From Spirillospora albida (GTDB lineage: Bacteria; Actinomycetota; Actinomycetes; Streptosporangiales; Streptosporangiaceae): a DNA stretch of 64,000 bases. The stretch is from the NCBI RefSeq assembly GCF_000718255.1, contig NZ_JOFJ01000012.1, positions 124,001 through 188,000 of the forward strand, given 5' to 3'. The notes beneath the pieces are model-generated. The model was given only the letters and a program-made list of their open reading frames with translations, did no database searches and was not told where the DNA came from. This document shows positions 52,535 through 60,714 of the stretch, in pieces (the stretch's first letter is position 1; each line of letters starts with the position of its first letter). Made by a program: the position numbers and the translations under genes.

Positions 52535-53131
52535 TCACCAGAGGTTCTGCGTCGGGTCGGCGCGAGTGACCGGAATGCGATGCTCCCAATGTCCATCACG
52601 GTTGGTGTCCTGACCGGTCGGCCGCCCGCAGGGGCACGTCCACGGTGCGTCGCCGTCCACTCCCTCGACCGGCGGCCAGAACTTGAACAGCACGCGTTCA
52701 GTTCGTGGGATCCCCCGCCCCTCCGGCATGTGCTCGATGTGGAAGCGGTGAGGGACGTATGGCTCCAGAAGCGTGGGAAGGCCGGAGATCGGCGACGTCG
52801 ATCCCCCCGATTCAGCGAACGCTTGAACCCGGTAAGCACGCTTGACCGTGATCTCGCCGAAGAGCGAAGCGTGCCCGTCGCGACGCTCTTGATCGGCGAC
52901 GATCTCGCCGGGATGCTCTGGTGCCAGGTGCTCGTGCCGCCGCTCAGTCTCAATGTCCGAGAGCCGCTCGGCCTTCTGCGCGGAGCGCTCGGCCGCCTGG
53001 GCCGAGTCCTGCCCGGCCGCCGCCGATCTCGCACTGGATGCGGCAGAGGAACGCGAGTAGCGCAGAGCCACGATGGCGATCATCACTGACGCGGTGCCCA
53101 CGCCCAGGGCGATCCAGTCTCCGGCATCCAT
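52535..53131 (-). CDS. Membrane-anchored protein of unknown function
   Basis: 198 residues from ATG 53131. One N-terminal helix (WIALGVGTASVMIAIVALRYS, about 5-25), then a Ser/Ala/Gln-rich coiled-coil-like stretch (SSARSAAAGQDSAQAAERSAQKAE), then a beta-rich soluble domain (VKRAYRVQAFAESGG, PHRFHIEHMPEGRGIPRTERVLFKFWPP) ending with CPCGRP. I do not recognise it. It sits between the two regulatory cassettes on the opposite strand. Confidence 0.65.
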   Translation of the reverse strand: MDAGDWIALGVGTASVMIAIVALRYSRSSAASSARSAAAGQDSAQAAERSAQKAERLSDIETERRHEHLAPEHPGEIVADQERRDGHASLFGEITVKRAYRVQAFAESGGSTSPISGLPTLLEPYVPHRFHIEHMPEGRGIPRTERVLFKFWPPVEGVDGDAPWTCPCGRPTGQDTNRDGHWEHRIPVTRADPTQNLW

Positions 53132-53340
53132 CCTGGTCCTCCAGTCGGCTTTTACGCCCACATGCAGCCGGAAGCGTCTCACCCATGAAGTTCGAACGGC
53201 AGCGTTTTGGACCACTTCACCGGTCTGGATCACTTTTCAGCAGTCGCCCAAAGGGGTTCTCAGAGCCGAGCACTGCGAGCACCTCACTCTGATCCGCAGA
53301 CGCGGAAAGCGCCGGTTGACGGACGGCTGACGTCCGTGAG

Positions 53341-53401
53341 ACGCGAAGTCTGCGCGTAGTTGGCTGAGGACCTGGTCGCCGTTGTGTGCTTCTGCGTCCA
53401 C
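53341..53401 (-). pseudogene. Remnant 5' end of a copy of the gene at 50869
   Basis: Encodes VDAEAHNGDQVLSQLRADFA, matching the start of the 79-residue protein before the frame diverges. It lies in the 423-base gap (53132-53554), which otherwise holds only the second cassette's promoter, and marks the left part of the duplicated segment. Confidence 0.8.
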
Positions 53402-53554
53402 CGGCCCCTCACATCAACCGTTCGTCGGACTACCATGCCCGGATTGCTGCAGCGAGTTACGATTCGACTACACGCCAAGGATTCTATTCGCCCCCACCTG
53501 AGCTGGTCACCCACCGACCGCCGCCCTCAGGTCGCACAGGAAGTGGTCGTCCAC

Positions 53555-54382
53555 ATGTCCTCTGACGCCGGTGACTTCACGCGCGACCCACTGATCAGGG
53601 CGTACGCCGCGCTGTTGCGCTCTTGTCGGGAGGGCGCGTCGCTCTCGCGCGTCAGACTCGCCGAGGCACTCGGCTGCTCGCCTGGATGGATCGAAAAGCT
53701 GGAGACCTGCGAAAAGCCCCCATCCGAGGCGACATCCGACGATCTCGACACCTTCTTCAGGATGCCGGCTCGCACCTTCCACACCATGTGGACCGAGATC
53801 AAGCGAGAGGGCAAGCACCTGGCAGGTCCGCCTGGTTTTCCCGGGTACGTAGACCGGGAGGCCAGGGCATCAATCTTGAACATCTTCGCGGGCATGGTTC
53901 TGCATGGCCTTTTCCAGACACCGGCCTATGCACGTGAGGTCCTCCTTGTGGGACGCAGGGCCGAGGAAGCGGAAGATCTTCTTGCGACACGACTCGCTCG
54001 CCAAGAGATCTTCGAGCGCCCGGAACTCGCACAGATCTCCATCGTCATCGACGAAGCCGTACTACGGCGCCTGACCGGTGGCCGTGCGGTCATGAAGGAG
54101 CAGCTCGATCACCTGATTCACCTGGCAGACGATCCCCGGGTGACCTTGCAGATCGTCCCGATGAGCAAGGGCGCTTACCAAGGCAACATGGGGGCCTTCA
54201 CCATCCTCGGCTTCGATCAGGGCCCGGATGCCGTCTACGTTGAAGGGCACACGTCGGGTCATCTCTCCGAGGACCCTCGTGAGGTTCGGGGGCACACGCT
54301 AGCCTTCAACCTGATCAGGGGAGCTGCACTGTCCGCAGACCAGTCTCTGGAACTGTTGCACGAAGTGGTGGAGAGCCTATGA
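53555..54382 (+). CDS. XRE-family regulator with DUF5753, cassette copy 2
   Basis: 275 residues from ATG 53555. HTH region (RAYAALLRSCREGASLSRVR, LAEALGCSPGWIEKLETCEK) nearly identical to copy 1; the DUF5753 part (VLHGLFQTPAYAREVLLVGRR, VIDEAVLRRLTGGRAVMKEQ, GAFTILGFDQGPDAVYVEG) has diverged. The conserved upstream element GCAGCGAGTTACGAT is shared with copy 1. The same DNA target with a different sensor is the simplest reading. ATGA overlap with its DUF397 partner. Confidence 0.92.
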   Translation: MSSDAGDFTRDPLIRAYAALLRSCREGASLSRVRLAEALGCSPGWIEKLETCEKPPSEATSDDLDTFFRMPARTFHTMWTEIKREGKHLAGPPGFPGYVDREARASILNIFAGMVLHGLFQTPAYAREVLLVGRRAEEAEDLLATRLARQEIFERPELAQISIVIDEAVLRRLTGGRAVMKEQLDHLIHLADDPRVTLQIVPMSKGAYQGNMGAFTILGFDQGPDAVYVEGHTSGHLSEDPREVRGHTLAFNLIRGAALSADQSLELLHEVVESL

Positions 54383-54588
54383 GCGTGTCGGGCCAGGTGT
54401 TCGAGACATGGCGCACGAGCAGCTACAGCGGTAGCAGCGGAGGCGAGTGCGTTGAAGTTGCGGCGTCGGCACCCGCAGTGGCCGTCCGCGACTCGAAGAA
54501 TCCTGATGGCCCCATGCTGACCTTTGATGCCGAGACCTGGGCGGCGTTCACCGGCATGATCAAGGCGGGGCGGCACGACCTCAGCTGA
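54379..54588 (+). CDS. DUF397 protein, cassette copy 2
   Basis: 69 residues: TWRTSSYSGSSGGECVEVAA, VAVRDSKNPDGPMLTFDAE, then WAAFTGMIKAGRHDLS as in copy 1. ATG overlaps the regulator stop. Its stop lies 46 bases before drmA-derived sequence. Confidence 0.92.
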   Translation: MSVSGQVFETWRTSSYSGSSGGECVEVAASAPAVAVRDSKNPDGPMLTFDAETWAAFTGMIKAGRHDLS

Positions 54589-54635
54589 TCGGCCTTGGGC
54601 GTCCAGCCCGATTGTCGATCGATGGCGGCGGAGCG
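54537..54635 (+). repeat. Exact 99-bp repeat, copy 2 (DUF397 end and drmA junction)
   Basis: Second copy of 52252-52350. drmA sequence begins right after it, without a start codon. Confidence 0.92.
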
Positions 54636-57600
54636 AGGCCGAGGAGTTCACGGAGCGGCCCACCGACCGCTACATCCTCGGGCGGCTCGCGCCCGACGGC
54701 GAGGTCATCGAGCCCGACCAGCAGGACGAGAAGGCCGACGGGGGCGGCGGCGACCACGGCGAGGACGACCGCGACCACAACGCGCCCAACACCGTCAGCC
54801 TGGCCCCGTCGTCGCTCGGATGCACCCTGTACGTCTCCGGTGACGTCCAGGAACTCGTGATCGAAGCCGACTGGGCCTACCACGAGCGCGTCTACTCCGA
54901 GGATCAGGAAACCCAGAGGCCGGTGTGGCGCCGCGTCCCCGAACGCGGATCCGCTCACCTGAAGCTCCGGGAAGGGCTCCTCGATCCGGAACGGCTCACC
55001 GCCGAGCACCCGGAGGTCGTGGTGAGCGGCCGGGCCCGGCTGCTCGACGGCAACTGGCTCGTGTCGGTGTTCCTGGTGAACGGCAGGGCCAAGCCGTCCC
55101 ACCTGCCCGACTCCGCCTGGATGTTCCAGGTCCGCATGAGCGTGGCCGCCCCCGGCGGCGCGGCGGCGTTCCTGCCCCGGCCCGCCGCCGTCAGCGGCGG
55201 CGACGGCGCCGACAAGGCCGAGCAGAAGCGCCTGATGATGGCGTACCGGTTCACGCCCGAGTTCGCCGTCGGGCACGGCACCGGCGTCGCGGTCACGCCG
55301 TCGCCGGACGACCCGATGCGCGCCGTCCGCGTCGAGACGGTGGCCGTCCCCGACCACGAGGTCCCCGCCACCGGCGTCCCGGACGTGCGGACCGACCCCG
55401 ACCTGCCCGAGCTCGCCGACCTCGTGCTCGACATGAGCGACCTCGCGGGCCTGGCGAGCGGCCCCGCCGGCGACCTGCGGGGCGCGCTGATGCCGCTGGT
55501 CACCGGATACCGCGCCTGGATCGACCGGCAGCGCGCCGGCCTCTCCGATCCCGGCCGGCACCTGGCCGGCTACACGGCGGAAGTGGACGAGACGCTGCGC
55601 AAGGCGTCGCGCGCCGCCGACCGGATCGAGGCGGGCATCCGGCTGCTGGACGACCCGGCGGCCCGCCGCGCGTTCGCGTTCGCCAACCGGGCGATGCACC
55701 TCCAGCGCGTCCACACGATGGCCGCCGACATCCGGGAGAAGGACCCCGACCGGCCGCTCGCCGACGCCGTCGCGGCCGTCGACGTGCCGAGGAACCGGAG
55801 CTGGCGGCCCTTCCAGCTCGCGTTCGTCCTGCTGAACCTGCCCTCCCTCGCCGACCCCGCGCACGAGGAGCGGTCCGGCGGGCACGCCGCGCTGGCCGAC
55901 CTGCTGTGGTTCCCCACGGGTGGCGGCAAGACCGAGGCGTACCTCGGGCTGACCGCGTTCACCCTCGCCGTCCGCCGGCTCCAGCCCGCGCTGGGCGGAC
56001 TCGACCCGGGCGCCGGTGTCGCCGTCATCATGCGGTACACGCTGCGGCTGCTGACGATCCAGCAGTTCCAGCGGGCCACGGCACTGATCTGCGCGTGCGA
56101 GACGCTCCGCCGCGACGACGAGGCGACCTGGGGCGGCGAACCGTTCCGGATCGGCCTGTGGGTCGGCGCCCGGGTGACGCCGAACCGCACCGACCAGGCC
56201 GCCGAATGGCTGAAGCAGCACAGGAACGACAAGCGGCGGCCGGTGGTGAGGCAGGGCTCCCCCCACCAGCTCACGAACTGCCCGTGGTGCGGCAGCAGGA
56301 TCGAGCCCGGCCGGGACGTCCACGTCGACACGGTCCGGCGCCGCACGACCGTCGTCTGCCCGGACGCGTTCTGCCCGTTCGGGCCGACCCTCGGCCCCGA
56401 AGGCATCCCGGTCGTGGTTGTCGACGAAGAGGTCTACCGGCTGCTGCCGGGCCTCATCATCGGCACCGTCGACAAGTTCGCGCAGCTCGCCTGGAAGGGC
56501 GAGACCGCCGCCCTGTTCGGCCGCGTCGCCCACCGGTGCGAACGGCACGGCTACGTCACCGAGGACGTCCAGAACGCCGAGTGGGAGCTGTCCGGGACCA
56601 CGGCCCCCCACCCCGCGAAGGGCGACGCGCCCGCCGCGCGGCTCGTCCCGGTCGGCCCCCTGCGCCCACCCGACCTGATCATCCAGGACGAGCTGCACCT
56701 GATCTCCGGGCCGCTCGGCTCGATGGTGGGCCTGTACGAGACCGCCGTCGACAAGCTGGCGACCTGGGAACCCGACAAGGGGCGGCAGGTCAGGCCGAAG
56801 GTCGTCGCGTCCACCGCGACGATCCGCCGCGCCGAGAAGCAGATCGGCGCCCTGTTCGACCGGCGCACCGAACTGTTCCCCCCGCCCGGCGTCGACATCG
56901 GCGACGGCTTCTTCGCCCGGCAGCGCCCCACCGACCCCGCCGCGCCCGGATACGCGCCCGGCCGGCGCTACGTCGGCATCTGCGCGCACGGCACCCGGCT
57001 GAAGTCCACCCTCATCCGCGTGTACGTCGCGGTGCTGGGCGCCGCGCAGGCCCTGCACACCAAGTACGGCGAGAACGAGGTCACCGACCCGTACATGACC
57101 CTCGTCGGCTACTTCAACAGCCTCCGCGACCTCGCGGGGATGCGGCGGCTCGTCGAGGACGACGTGTCCACCCGGCTGATGCGCGCCGACGAGCGCGGAC
57201 TCGCCAAACGCCACGACCCGCTGCCCCAGGAACTGACCTCGCGGCTGTCGTCCCAGCAGATCCCCGACGTGCTCAAGCACCTCAAGGTGCCGTTCGGGCC
57301 GGGCCGGGCGAAGGGCGAGCGCCGCCCCATCGACGTGCTGCTCGCCACCAACATGATCGCGGTCGGGGTGGACGTGTCCCGGCTCGGGGTGATGGCCGTG
57401 GCGAACCAGCCGAAGTCGACCGCCGAGTACATCCAGGCGACGAGCCGCGTCGGGCGGGCCGCGCCCGGCCTCGTCCTCACCGTCTTCAACTGGGCCCGCC
57501 CCCGGGACCTCTCCCACTACGAGGCGTTCGAGCACTTCCACCAGACGATCTACCAGCACGTGGAGGCGCTGTCGGTCACGCCGTTCGCCGAACGGGCCGT

Positions 57601-58078
57601 GGACCGCGGGCTGACCGGAGTCCTGATGTCCCTGGTCCGCGACCTGGAGCTGTCCTACAACGGCAACCTGAAGGCGGCGGCGTTCGACCGGAACAACAGC
57701 CTCGCCGACCACGTCGTCCGATCGGTGCGGCGGCGCGCGACCGACGTCACCGGCGACAACTCCGTCGGACGGGCCGTCGAGCACCTGCTCGACGCGCGGC
57801 TCGACCACTGGCACCGGGCGCGCCTGATCCCCGGCCGAAGGCTCGCCTACGACAAGCCCCTCGGCCACGGCGGCGACATCGCGGGCCTGCTCCACCGCCC
57901 GGAAGAGGGCAAGTGGAGGCCGATGACGTGCCCCACCTCGCTGCGCGACGTGGAACCGGGCATCAGGCTGCTGCTGCTCCCCGAGGACGACGGGACCTCG
58001 ATCGTCGACGAGCCCCCGCACGTCCCGGTCGACACCGGCGACGACGGCACCGACCACGAGGACGGAGCGACCCCATGA
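54635..58078 (+). CDS. drmA: DISARM helicase DrmA, 5'-truncated
   Basis: Superfamily 2 helicase, core DISARM component. The frame is open from 54560, but DrmA-like protein starts only at 54635 (EAEEFTERPTDRYILGRLAPDG), right after the 99-bp repeat, and there is no ATG, GTG or TTG until GTG 54857. That start would lose some 74 residues, and the extreme N-terminus is absent altogether. Beyond this the protein is intact. Numbered from GTG 54857: FPTGGGKTEAYLGL (about 353), IIQDELHLISGPLG (about 610), ASTATIRRAEKQ (about 651), LLATNMIAVGVDVSRLG (about 829), QATSRVGRAAPG (about 860). It overlaps drmB by ATGA. Function may be lost or dependent on a non-standard start. Confidence 0.88.
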   Translation, partial: EAEEFTERPTDRYILGRLAPDGEVIEPDQQDEKADGGGGDHGEDDRDHNAPNTVSLAPSSLGCTLYVSGDVQELVIEADWAYHERVYSEDQETQRPVWRRVPERGSAHLKLREGLLDPERLTAEHPEVVVSGRARLLDGNWLVSVFLVNGRAKPSHLPDSAWMFQVRMSVAAPGGAAAFLPRPAAVSGGDGADKAEQKRLMMAYRFTPEFAVGHGTGVAVTPSPDDPMRAVRVETVAVPDHEVPATGVPDVRTDPDLPELADLVLDMSDLAGLASGPAGDLRGALMPLVTGYRAWIDRQRAGLSDPGRHLAGYTAEVDETLRKASRAADRIEAGIRLLDDPAARRAFAFANRAMHLQRVHTMAADIREKDPDRPLADAVAAVDVPRNRSWRPFQLAFVLLNLPSLADPAHEERSGGHAALADLLWFPTGGGKTEAYLGLTAFTLAVRRLQPALGGLDPGAGVAVIMRYTLRLLTIQQFQRATALICACETLRRDDEATWGGEPFRIGLWVGARVTPNRTDQAAEWLKQHRNDKRRPVVRQGSPHQLTNCPWCGSRIEPGRDVHVDTVRRRTTVVCPDAFCPFGPTLGPEGIPVVVVDEEVYRLLPGLIIGTVDKFAQLAWKGETAALFGRVAHRCERHGYVTEDVQNAEWELSGTTAPHPAKGDAPAARLVPVGPLRPPDLIIQDELHLISGPLGSMVGLYETAVDKLATWEPDKGRQVRPKVVASTATIRRAEKQIGALFDRRTELFPPPGVDIGDGFFARQRPTDPAAPGYAPGRRYVGICAHGTRLKSTLIRVYVAVLGAAQALHTKYGENEVTDPYMTLVGYFNSLRDLAGMRRLVEDDVSTRLMRADERGLAKRHDPLPQELTSRLSSQQIPDVLKHLKVPFGPGRAKGERRPIDVLLATNMIAVGVDVSRLGVMAVANQPKSTAEYIQATSRVGRAAPGLVLTVFNWARPRDLSHYEAFEHFHQTIYQHVEALSVTPFAERAVDRGLTGVLMSLVRDLELSYNGNLKAAAFDRNNSLADHVVRSVRRRATDVTGDNSVGRAVEHLLDARLDHWHRARLIPGRRLAYDKPLGHGGDIAGLLHRPEEGKWRPMTCPTSLRDVEPGIRLLLLPEDDGTSIVDEPPHVPVDTGDDGTDHEDGATP

Positions 58079-59913
58079 CGGTCCAGCCGCTACGGGTCGG
58101 CGAACTGCGGCCCAACCAGCTCCTGCACACCTTCGGGGTCGGCGCCGTCGCCGACCTGCCGAACCTGTCCGTCGTCATCGGCGGGCTGGACGACTGGGAC
58201 CTCGCCAGGTCCGCCCCCGTCCGCGAGGACCGGCTGCTCGCCGCCGTGCGCAGGGAACTGGGCGACCAGGTCGAGGCGCTCCGCACCCCGCCGCACATCC
58301 CCGAGACCAGCGACCCGTTCGCCGAATGGAGCCGCGTCGGCGTCCCCGTGCGGCTGTTCCCCCGCTGGCTGCGCTGCTCGGCCTGCAACAAGCTCGCCCC
58401 CGTGGAGAGCGGCCTGTTCAAGCTGCTGCCGCACTCCTACTCGCCTGAGCGCATCAGGTACATCCACGAATGCCGGGGGCGCGGCGGGAACCGGCCGATC
58501 GTCGTGCCGGCGCGGTTCGTCCTGGCCTGCGAGCGCGGCCACCTCGACGACTTCCCCTGGATGTTCTACGTGCACGGCGGCGCCGTCCCCGAAGGCGGGG
58601 AGCACACCCTGAAGCTCCAGGAGCGCGGCACGACCGGCGAGGCCGCGAACGTGTACGTGAGCTGCTCGTGCGGAAAGACCAGATCGGGCGGGCGGTCCAT
58701 GGCGCCCGCCCTCGGCCCCGAGGCGTGGCGGCGGCTGCCCGCCTGCCGGGGACGCGACCCGCACCTCGCGTCCTTCAGCGAGTGCGGGGAACCGACCCGC
58801 ACCCTCGGCCTCGGCGCGACCAACTCGTGGTTCGCGATGCAGCTGCGGGCCTTCACGCTCCCCCGCGCGGACGACGAGCTCGCCCAGAAGGTCATCGACA
58901 ACTGGGGGCAGCTCAGCCTGATCGTCCCGATGCCCGACGAGACCGCCGCGAAGCTGCTCGTCGAGTTCACGTGCTGGCAGGACCTCGAATCCTTCGGCGT
59001 CGAGAAGGTCCTGCGGGCGGTGCGCCGGCGGGCGACCGAGGCCGACGACGACGAACCCGCCGACGAGCGCGACCTCGACACCCCCGAATGGGAGGCGCTG
59101 ACCCGCCCCGACCCGGTCGACCTCCCCGACTTCACCATCCGCAAGGAGAAGGCGCCGCAGACGACGCGCTCCTGGCTGCGGGAGGTCGTCCTCGCGCCCC
59201 GGCTGCGGCGGGTGTCCGCCCTCTACGGGTTCACCCGCATCGACGCGCCGGAATGGGACGTCCAGGCGACCGACACGAACCGGCGCGTCCGGCTGTCCCG
59301 GGAGGCCCCGACCTGGGTCCCCTGCGCCGAGACGCGCGGCGAGGGAATCCTGCTGCGCTTCCACGAGGACAGGATCGCCGCGTGGGAGCGGCGGCCGGAG
59401 GTCCTGGACCGGCAGCGCACCCTGCAACTCGGGCACGAGCGCTGGCGCGCGCAGCGGAAGATGTCGCCGGGCGACTGGCCCGGCATGCGCTACGTCCTCC
59501 TGCACACCTTCGCGCACGTCCTCATCCGGCAGTTCGCGCTGGAATGCGGCTACAACGCCTCGGGCATCGCCGAACGGATCTACGCCCGCTCCGGCGAGCG
59601 TCCCATGGCGGGCATCCTGCTCTACACCGCGGCGCCCGACAGCGAAGGGACGTTCGGCGGCCTCGTGTCGCTCGGCCGCCGCGACCGGCTCGGCGACCTC
59701 ATCGTCCAGGCGCTCGACGCGGCCCGGCTGTGCAGCTCCGACCCGCTCTGCGCCCAGCACGACCCGCGCCCGCACGGCCGCCTCTTCGGCGCCGCCTGCC
59801 ACGCCTGCCTGTTCGCCGCCGAGACGTCCTGCGAGCACGGCAACCACTACCTCGACCGCGCCCTCCTCGTGGATACGGTCACCGACGCCGACATCGGCTT
59901 CCTCGCCCGGTGA
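58075..59913 (+). CDS. drmB: DISARM protein DrmB (DUF1998)
   Basis: 612 residues, ATG 58075 overlapping the drmA stop. N-terminal GELRPNQLLHTFGVGAVADLP is typical of DrmB. Cys-rich zinc sites are at WLRCSACNKLAP (about 100) and CSCGKT. The C-terminal DUF1998 domain has MRYVLLHTFAHVLIRQFALE, YNASGIAERIYA and ends with HACLFAAETSCEHGNHYLDR, a second Cys cluster. In known systems DrmA and DrmB form a complex that loads on phage DNA ends. Intact here. Confidence 0.94.
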   Translation: MTVQPLRVGELRPNQLLHTFGVGAVADLPNLSVVIGGLDDWDLARSAPVREDRLLAAVRRELGDQVEALRTPPHIPETSDPFAEWSRVGVPVRLFPRWLRCSACNKLAPVESGLFKLLPHSYSPERIRYIHECRGRGGNRPIVVPARFVLACERGHLDDFPWMFYVHGGAVPEGGEHTLKLQERGTTGEAANVYVSCSCGKTRSGGRSMAPALGPEAWRRLPACRGRDPHLASFSECGEPTRTLGLGATNSWFAMQLRAFTLPRADDELAQKVIDNWGQLSLIVPMPDETAAKLLVEFTCWQDLESFGVEKVLRAVRRRATEADDDEPADERDLDTPEWEALTRPDPVDLPDFTIRKEKAPQTTRSWLREVVLAPRLRRVSALYGFTRIDAPEWDVQATDTNRRVRLSREAPTWVPCAETRGEGILLRFHEDRIAAWERRPEVLDRQRTLQLGHERWRAQRKMSPGDWPGMRYVLLHTFAHVLIRQFALECGYNASGIAERIYARSGERPMAGILLYTAAPDSEGTFGGLVSLGRRDRLGDLIVQALDAARLCSSDPLCAQHDPRPHGRLFGAACHACLFAAETSCEHGNHYLDRALLVDTVTDADIGFLAR

Positions 59914-60714
59914 CCCCGGACTTCGCCCACGCGATCGCCGGGCTGGCCGAGGAGCTGCCCCCGGCGCACGTCGAGGCGTGGGCGCGCGTGCTGCGCGGCC
60001 GCCGCGCACCGGGCGCCGACCTCGAAGCGCGGCTCATCGACGCCGCCCCCGGTTTCGCGGTCGGCGGCCGTGCCGCCCGCCTCGCGCGCGCGTGGCGCGT
60101 GGCGCGAGGCCGCGCCGTGCCCGCCGGGCGAGGCCGTCGCCCTCGCGCTGGAGACCGGGGCCGTCCTGCACGCCCGGCACGCCGGGCGGCAGACCGACGT
60201 CGTCGTGAGCGGGCCGCTGAGCGAGCACCCGGCGGTCAGGCTCACCGGAGCCGTCGTCACCGAGATCATCAGGGACAGCCGGTCGGCCCTGCTCGTGGTG
60301 AGCTTCGCCGCCTTCGGCGTACGCGAGGTCGTCCGCGAGCTCGAGGACGCCGCGGCGCGGGGCGTCCGGATCGACCTCGTGCTGGAGAGCCCCCGCCAGG
60401 AGGGCGGAGCCCTCAGGGGGACCGGAGCGGCCACGGCCTTCGCCGCCCTCCGCGACTCGGCCACCTTCTGGACCTGGCCCGCCCGGCACCGCCCGGCGTC
60501 CGGCGGGTCCCGCGCGGCCCTGCACGCCAAGCTCGTCGCGGCGGACGACCGGGTCGCCTTCCTCGGCAGCGCCAACCTCACCGACCGCGCGCTCGGCGAC
60601 AACATCGAGCTCGGCGCCATCGTCCGCGACCCGTCCGCGGTGCGGCGCATGGCCGGCCACTTCCGCGCCCTGATGCGCCCCGGCCGCGGCCCCCTGGAAC
60701 CGGTTCCGCGCTAG
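59910..60714 (+). pseudogene. drmC: DISARM phospholipase D-like DrmC, frameshifted by a 7-bp duplication
   Basis: GTG 59910 overlaps the drmB stop (GTGA) and begins TPDFAHAIAGLAEELPPAHVEAW. After ARLARAWR the frame is shifted by a tandem GTGGCGC duplication (60092-60105). Removing one unit restores a single 265-residue frame continuing EAAPCPPGEAVALALETG and VVVSGPLSEHPAVRL. The PLD catalytic motif HxKxxxxD...GSxN is intact downstream (ALHAKLVAADDRVAFLGSANLTDRALGDN). As written, the active-site half would not be made from the native start. Its stop shares CTAG with the convergent gene. Confidence 0.88.
60092..60105 (+). repeat. 7-bp tandem duplication inside drmC
   Basis: Two adjacent copies of GTGGCGC. 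Seven extra bases shift the drmC frame; possible slippage site or base-call error. Confidence 0.88.

Noticed and set aside
54612..54860. 82-codon frame beginning ATG 54624-region before drmA
   Set aside because: Out of frame with the clear DrmA sequence in the same bases; Ser/Arg/Thr-rich composition shows it is a shadow.
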